Source of the DNA: Acidobacteriaceae bacterium | Lineage (GTDB): Bacteria; Acidobacteriota; Terriglobia; Terriglobales; Acidobacteriaceae | Reading direction: 5' to 3' | Length of the DNA stretch: 38,370 nt | Assembly (NCBI GenBank): GCA_003165795.1 | Contig: PMWW01000093.1 | Location: 1-38,370 of the forward strand | Shown here: positions 35,130 to 38,370 of the stretch, piece by piece | Layout: each line of letters opens with the position of its first letter | How positions within the stretch are numbered: position 1 is the first letter of the stretch | Made by a program: the position numbers and the translations under genes | Notes under the pieces: model-generated | What the model was told of the DNA's origin: nothing | Database searches by the model: none | Seen by the model: the letters and a program-made list of their open reading frames with translations, nothing else

Positions 35130-36536
35130 ATGACCTTATCGGGAGTAATAGTTGTTGCCGCAGTCGCCTGTTTCCTCGGCGCTGCCTTCGCGTGGCTGGT
35201 GGCCAAATCGAAGTCTGCCACGCTTGCGGAACGTACCGCCGCCCTGCAGCGCGATCTCGCCGGTGCGCAAGCTACGGTCCAACGCCAGGCGGCGGATATC
35301 CAATCGCTGGCGGCTGCAAAGTCGGCTCTGGACGCCACTCTGGCCAGCGAGCGCCGCAATGCCGCTGAGAAACTCCGCCTGCTTTCTGAAGCCAGCGAGG
35401 AACTGAAGTCGCAGTTCAAAGCCCTGGCCGCTTCCGCCCTGGAGAACAACAATACGAACTTCCTGCAACTCGCCAACAGCGTTCTGCGGAACTACCAGAC
35501 GCAAGCCGAGGGAGACCTCGCTCAGAAAGAACAAGCGGTCAAGAACCTGGTTGATCCCATCACGCAATCGCTGGCCGGCATGAATCAGCAGATCCAATCG
35601 CTGGAGCAAGCGCGCAGCCAGGCGTACGGGACGCTCACCTCTCAGGTGGCATCGCTACTTGTTACCCAGAAAGCTCTGCAGACCGAGACCGGCAATCTGG
35701 TGAAGGCCCTGCGCGAGCCGCAGGCGCGCGGCCGTTGGGGAGAGTTGCAGCTGCATCGCGTGCTGGAACTGGCCGGCATGTTGGAGTACTGCGATTTCAA
35801 AGAGCAGCTCTCGTTCAATGACGACGAGCGCCGCTTCCGTCCCGACGTCATCGTCGATCTGCCCGGCGGCAAGCAGATTGTGGTGGACGCGAAAGTTCCG
35901 CTCGCCGCCTATTTATCGGCCTTGGAAGCGCCAGACGACGTCACCCGCAACGCCCGCTTGAGCGACCATGCTCGCCAGGTGCGGCAGCACATCGACTCGC
36001 TGGCCAGCAGAACCTATTGGGCGCGCCTGCCTTGCACGCCGGAGTTCGTCGTCCTGTTTCTGCCCGGAGAAGTCTTTTTCCGTGCCGCCATGGACAGCGA
36101 CTTTGAGCTGATCGAATACGGGGTGAGTCAGAAAGTCATCATCACCTCGCCGACTACGCTGATCGCATTGTTGAAGGCGGTGGCTTATGGCTGGAACCAG
36201 AAGAACCTTGCCGAGAGCGCGCGCAAGATTAGCGAGGCAGGGAAGCTGCTCTATGAGCGGCTTTGCACCATGACTGGCTATCTGGAAGATCTCGGCAAGA
36301 AGCTTGGAGGCGCGGTGAAGTCTTACAACGAAATGCTGGCTTCGCTGGAGAAACGCGTGCTGCCGGAGGCGCGCAAGTTCCCCGAACTCGACCGCTCACT
36401 GGCCGCCGAGTCATTGCCCAAGCCGGAACAACTGGAAAAAACGCCGCGCGAGCTGGAAGCCCAGGACTGGCAGGAAGCCGTCGAAGAGCCGGAGTTGCCA
36501 TTCGCGAACGAGCAGGCTGACAGCGCCAAGATCTGA
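35130..36536 (+). CDS. rmuC: DNA recombination protein RmuC
   Basis: A 468-residue protein. One N-terminal membrane helix (LSGVIVVAAVACFLGAAFAW), then a long coiled coil (about 30-200), then the RmuC domain with GRWGELQLHRVLELAGM, RPDVIVDLPGGKQIVVDAKVPL (the PD-(D/E)xK-like nuclease fold residues Asp and DAK) and FVVLFLPGE. In E. coli, rmuC mutations affect inversion between short inverted repeats; the precise activity remains poorly defined. The tail is acidic. No obvious ribosome binding site precedes ATG 35130. It is a single gene, divergent from the formate dehydrogenase operon. Confidence 0.93.
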   Translation: MTLSGVIVVAAVACFLGAAFAWLVAKSKSATLAERTAALQRDLAGAQATVQRQAADIQSLAAAKSALDATLASERRNAAEKLRLLSEASEELKSQFKALAASALENNNTNFLQLANSVLRNYQTQAEGDLAQKEQAVKNLVDPITQSLAGMNQQIQSLEQARSQAYGTLTSQVASLLVTQKALQTETGNLVKALREPQARGRWGELQLHRVLELAGMLEYCDFKEQLSFNDDERRFRPDVIVDLPGGKQIVVDAKVPLAAYLSALEAPDDVTRNARLSDHARQVRQHIDSLASRTYWARLPCTPEFVVLFLPGEVFFRAAMDSDFELIEYGVSQKVIITSPTTLIALLKAVAYGWNQKNLAESARKISEAGKLLYERLCTMTGYLEDLGKKLGGAVKSYNEMLASLEKRVLPEARKFPELDRSLAAESLPKPEQLEKTPRELEAQDWQEAVEEPELPFANEQADSAKI

Positions 36537-36741
36537 GTGGAACAAGAATCTCCACGCAAGTAAATCCGGCTTGAGTAGGGCAGCTGGCCAAAACACTCTT
36601 CGGTTGGCATCCTGCGAGCGGCGGCTTTCGCGGCGAGGCGAAGGACCTCTATCTCCCCGGCCACTTGTGGAGGCGCGGCAGCGCTCCCCGATTGAGTGGC
36701 TGAAGCGAACGCGGCGCTCTGAAATCTCTCCTGCGGAGTTG

Positions 36742-37530
36742 CTACTTCTGAACACTCATAGCAAACTTGCCGCTCATTTCGTTTCCCCGCAGTTCATCGT
36801 GTAATTCCACCACCCTCGCGTGCAAAATCTTGCCGAGCTCTTTGCGATCGCCACTGGCCGCTAGCGGCTCGCCAAACACGATGCAGGCCCGGACCGATTT
36901 CTTGCCCAGCAGATTCAGCACGTGCGGCAGCAGCGTCATGTCGCCCCACCAGCAGACCTCGCGGTCAACGTTGCCGTCTTCCAGTTCATAGCCGATGGCG
37001 CACGGCGTGATGACCGCGCCCGCGTCAATCGCGGGCTGCAGCATCGTCGAGTGAAAGCGTAGGACGCGCTCTCCATCCGTTGTCGTGCCTTCGGGGAAGA
37101 GAACGACGGGCACGCCACTTTTGAGAGCATTCCCAACATTGACGTTCGCCCGCGCCGCGTCCGTTCTGTCGTGCCGCCGCACAAACACGCTGCCTGACCA
37201 GCGCGTGTAGCGGCCGAAAATCGGCCAGTCCGCTACCTCCGCCTTGGAGACGAAGACACAGGGCAGGGCGGCGCTGTACGCCAGGATATCGAGATAACTT
37301 AGATGATTGCTGACGATGAGTCCGGATGCAGGAAGCTGCCCTTGGACGGATACCGCAACGTCGATGGCCCGCAGTCCCCGCGCACAGGATTCGTGCAGCC
37401 ACTGGGCACTCTCCGCGCGCGCCGGGTCAGGCGGCAGATTGCGATGGCGCCAGAGCCCATAGAAGGCCGCCGCTAGGAACGGGGTCAGGCGCCGTACTTT
37501 TCGCAGTTGTTTTGCCAGGGATTCCTTCAT
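36742..37530 (-). CDS. plsC: 1-acyl-sn-glycerol-3-phosphate acyltransferase (PlsC-like)
   Basis: A 262-residue acyltransferase of the PlsC/LPLAT family. Catalytic HX4D is H76/D81 in SNHLSYLD; the glycerophosphate-binding motif is FPEGTTTDG at 145-153; other blocks are FVSKAEVADWPIFG and GSVFVRRHDR. A weak membrane-seeking N-terminal part is present (RLTPFLAAAFYGLW). It would transfer an acyl chain to lysophosphatidic acid at the inner membrane, or to a related lysolipid such as an ornithine lipid; these cannot be told apart here. ATG 37530 has GTGGA directly upstream; an in-frame GTG at 37590 is less likely. Single gene, convergent with rmuC. Confidence 0.88.
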   Translation of the reverse strand: MKESLAKQLRKVRRLTPFLAAAFYGLWRHRNLPPDPARAESAQWLHESCARGLRAIDVAVSVQGQLPASGLIVSNHLSYLDILAYSAALPCVFVSKAEVADWPIFGRYTRWSGSVFVRRHDRTDAARANVNVGNALKSGVPVVLFPEGTTTDGERVLRFHSTMLQPAIDAGAVITPCAIGYELEDGNVDREVCWWGDMTLLPHVLNLLGKKSVRACIVFGEPLAASGDRKELGKILHARVVELHDELRGNEMSGKFAMSVQK

Positions 37531-37641
37531 TCCACGACTTACAGCGCCTGGGCGCGCGGCGGCAGGTCGCTTCCTACATCCCGCAGCCACTCTTCAAGCA
37601 TCCTACATGTATTGCAACGGAAGGGTGCGAGCTAGAGGGAA

Positions 37642-37806
37642 ATGTCCAAGACCAGCAAGCTCAAATCGCCAGACCAAATCGATCCATTCAGCACCGGACA
37701 TAAGAGTCTGCGGGTGGTGATCGAAACCCCGAAGGGCAGCCCCAACAAATTCAAGTTCGATGCGGAGATTGCCGGACCCACTATCACGCTTGCAGCAGGC
37801 GTGTAG
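37642..37806 (+). pseudogene. Short ORF resembling the N-terminus of an inorganic pyrophosphatase
   Basis: A 54-codon ORF with GAGGGA just before ATG 37642. LRVVIETPKGSPNKFKFD matches, by eye, the opening of soluble inorganic pyrophosphatases (VIIETPKGSRNKY). The frame stops at 37804-37806, and nothing recognisable as the remaining catalytic part follows. It may be a truncated remnant or a small protein of its own. Confidence 0.45.
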
Positions 37807-38189
37807 ATGCAAGCCGGGTGTCGCCTGCGATTCAGTCGGACCTTCGCACCGTGCTCACGAGAACGGAGGTGCTCGCTAATCGTGCGTAGTTCACGGCACC
37901 AAGGTTTCCGAGGGTCATGAACCGGGGTTTACGTTGAGTTGAAAAGGGCTGCAGATCGCGCCGAGCAATCAGGTTAGACACTCGGATTGACTGGGTAGGA
38001 AAAATGTCGGTGCAGCGTGAAGTCACACGGCGGGGGACGAAGTTTAAAGGGGGCTGTTGGAGAGGCAGCGATGACAGCGAATGCATGCAACATCAGCCGG
38101 TTCAAGCCACCTTGGATTGCTGCCGTGCCAAGTGGCGCGTTACGATGAAGTTAGGGCAGCCGAAGCGTACTGCCGTGCTTGCCAGCTTT
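37807..38189. other. Intergenic stretch without a recognised gene
   Basis: About 380 bases. Small open frames exist (for example from 38081) but show no start signal or recognisable family. Confidence 0.4.
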
Positions 38190-38219
38190 TTGACACCCAT
38201 TCCAAGCGGCTGCTAGTAT
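38190..38219 (+). promoter_or_regulatory. Sigma-70-type promoter of tRNA-Glu
   Basis: TTGACA (38190-38195), an 18-base spacer and TAGTAT (38214-38219), ending 32 bases before the tRNA. A near-consensus pair in the right place. Confidence 0.65.
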
Positions 38220-38251
38220 CAATTGCTGGCCCGAATTCCTCCCACGTAAGC

Positions 38252-38329
38252 GTCCCCGTCGTCTAGCCCGGCCTAGGACATCGCCCTTTCACGGCGGTAA
38301 CACGAGTTCGAGTCCCGTTGGGGACACCA
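38252..38329 (+). tRNA. tRNA-Glu (anticodon TTC)
   Basis: A complete cloverleaf: acceptor GTCCCCG pairs with TGGGGAC, anticodon loop CTTTCAC shows TTC, the T-loop is TTCGAGT, followed by discriminator A and encoded CCA (38327-38329). It has its own promoter just upstream. It reads GAA/GAG codons. Confidence 0.95.
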
Positions 38330-38370
38330 AAGAATCAATAGCTTAGAAGCTAGTTCGAGGCTGTCATCAA

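Noticed and set aside
38081-38266. Small ORF upstream of and into tRNA-Glu
   Set aside because: It runs into the tRNA gene, lacks a ribosome binding site and matches nothing I recognise.

Overview
The window looks like part of a chromosome from an Acidobacteriota (Terriglobia / Koribacter-like) bacterium. This rests on gene content: a secreted sedolisin (S53) protease, a TonB receptor with an N-terminal carboxypeptidase-regulatory domain, a DUF3300/DUF2950 pair, a TPR GT-C membrane protein, a VKOR homologue, and short palindromic repeats between genes. The placement is an inference from families; no 16S gene is present.

Region 1, about 1-6172, looks like the end of a genomic island. It carries a DnaB-N/RepA-like ATPase with a C-terminal helix-turn-helix, a DUF3800 protein, a leftward cluster of four exported proteins of unknown role (5308-2835), and a small possible ribbon-helix-helix protein. 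It ends at a 3' half of tRNA-Ala(GGC) (6128-6172) that starts exactly at the anticodon loop. That is the usual scar of tyrosine-recombinase integration. No integrase is in view.

Region 2, 6173-15000, is core-like carbon and phosphate metabolism: two tandem, overlapping PPK2 genes, an acetyl-CoA hydrolase/CoA-transferase, a CPBP membrane protease, a secreted S53 protease with a clear terminator, and acetate kinase preceded by an 11-codon leader ORF that overlaps its start codon.

Region 3, 15100-29410, holds a small membrane protein, a TPR GT-C protein, a cassette of small Cys-rich secreted peptide + TonB receptor + VKOR, an Hpt/REC-GGDEF signalling pair, a cation/proton antiporter coupled to an unrecognised GNAT-like protein, a phosphofructokinase with PPi-type active-site residues, and the DUF3300/DUF2950 envelope pair.

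Region 4, 29613-34802, is a complete leftward formate dehydrogenase operon (alpha, beta, gamma). The alpha gene is read through an in-frame TGA at 34221-34223 as selenocysteine, followed by a bacterial SECIS hairpin laid out like that of E. coli fdhF. A 140-bp element with 10-bp terminal inverted repeats sits between alpha and beta. The right end has rmuC, a plsC-like acyltransferase, a short pyrophosphatase-like remnant and a tRNA-Glu(TTC) with a good sigma-70 promoter.

Functionally, several genes concern alternative phosphate energy currencies (PPK2 pair, PPi-type PFK, acetate kinase) and one-/two-carbon electron donors (formate dehydrogenase, acetyl-CoA/acetate enzymes). All assignments come from reading the sequence; no searches were run.
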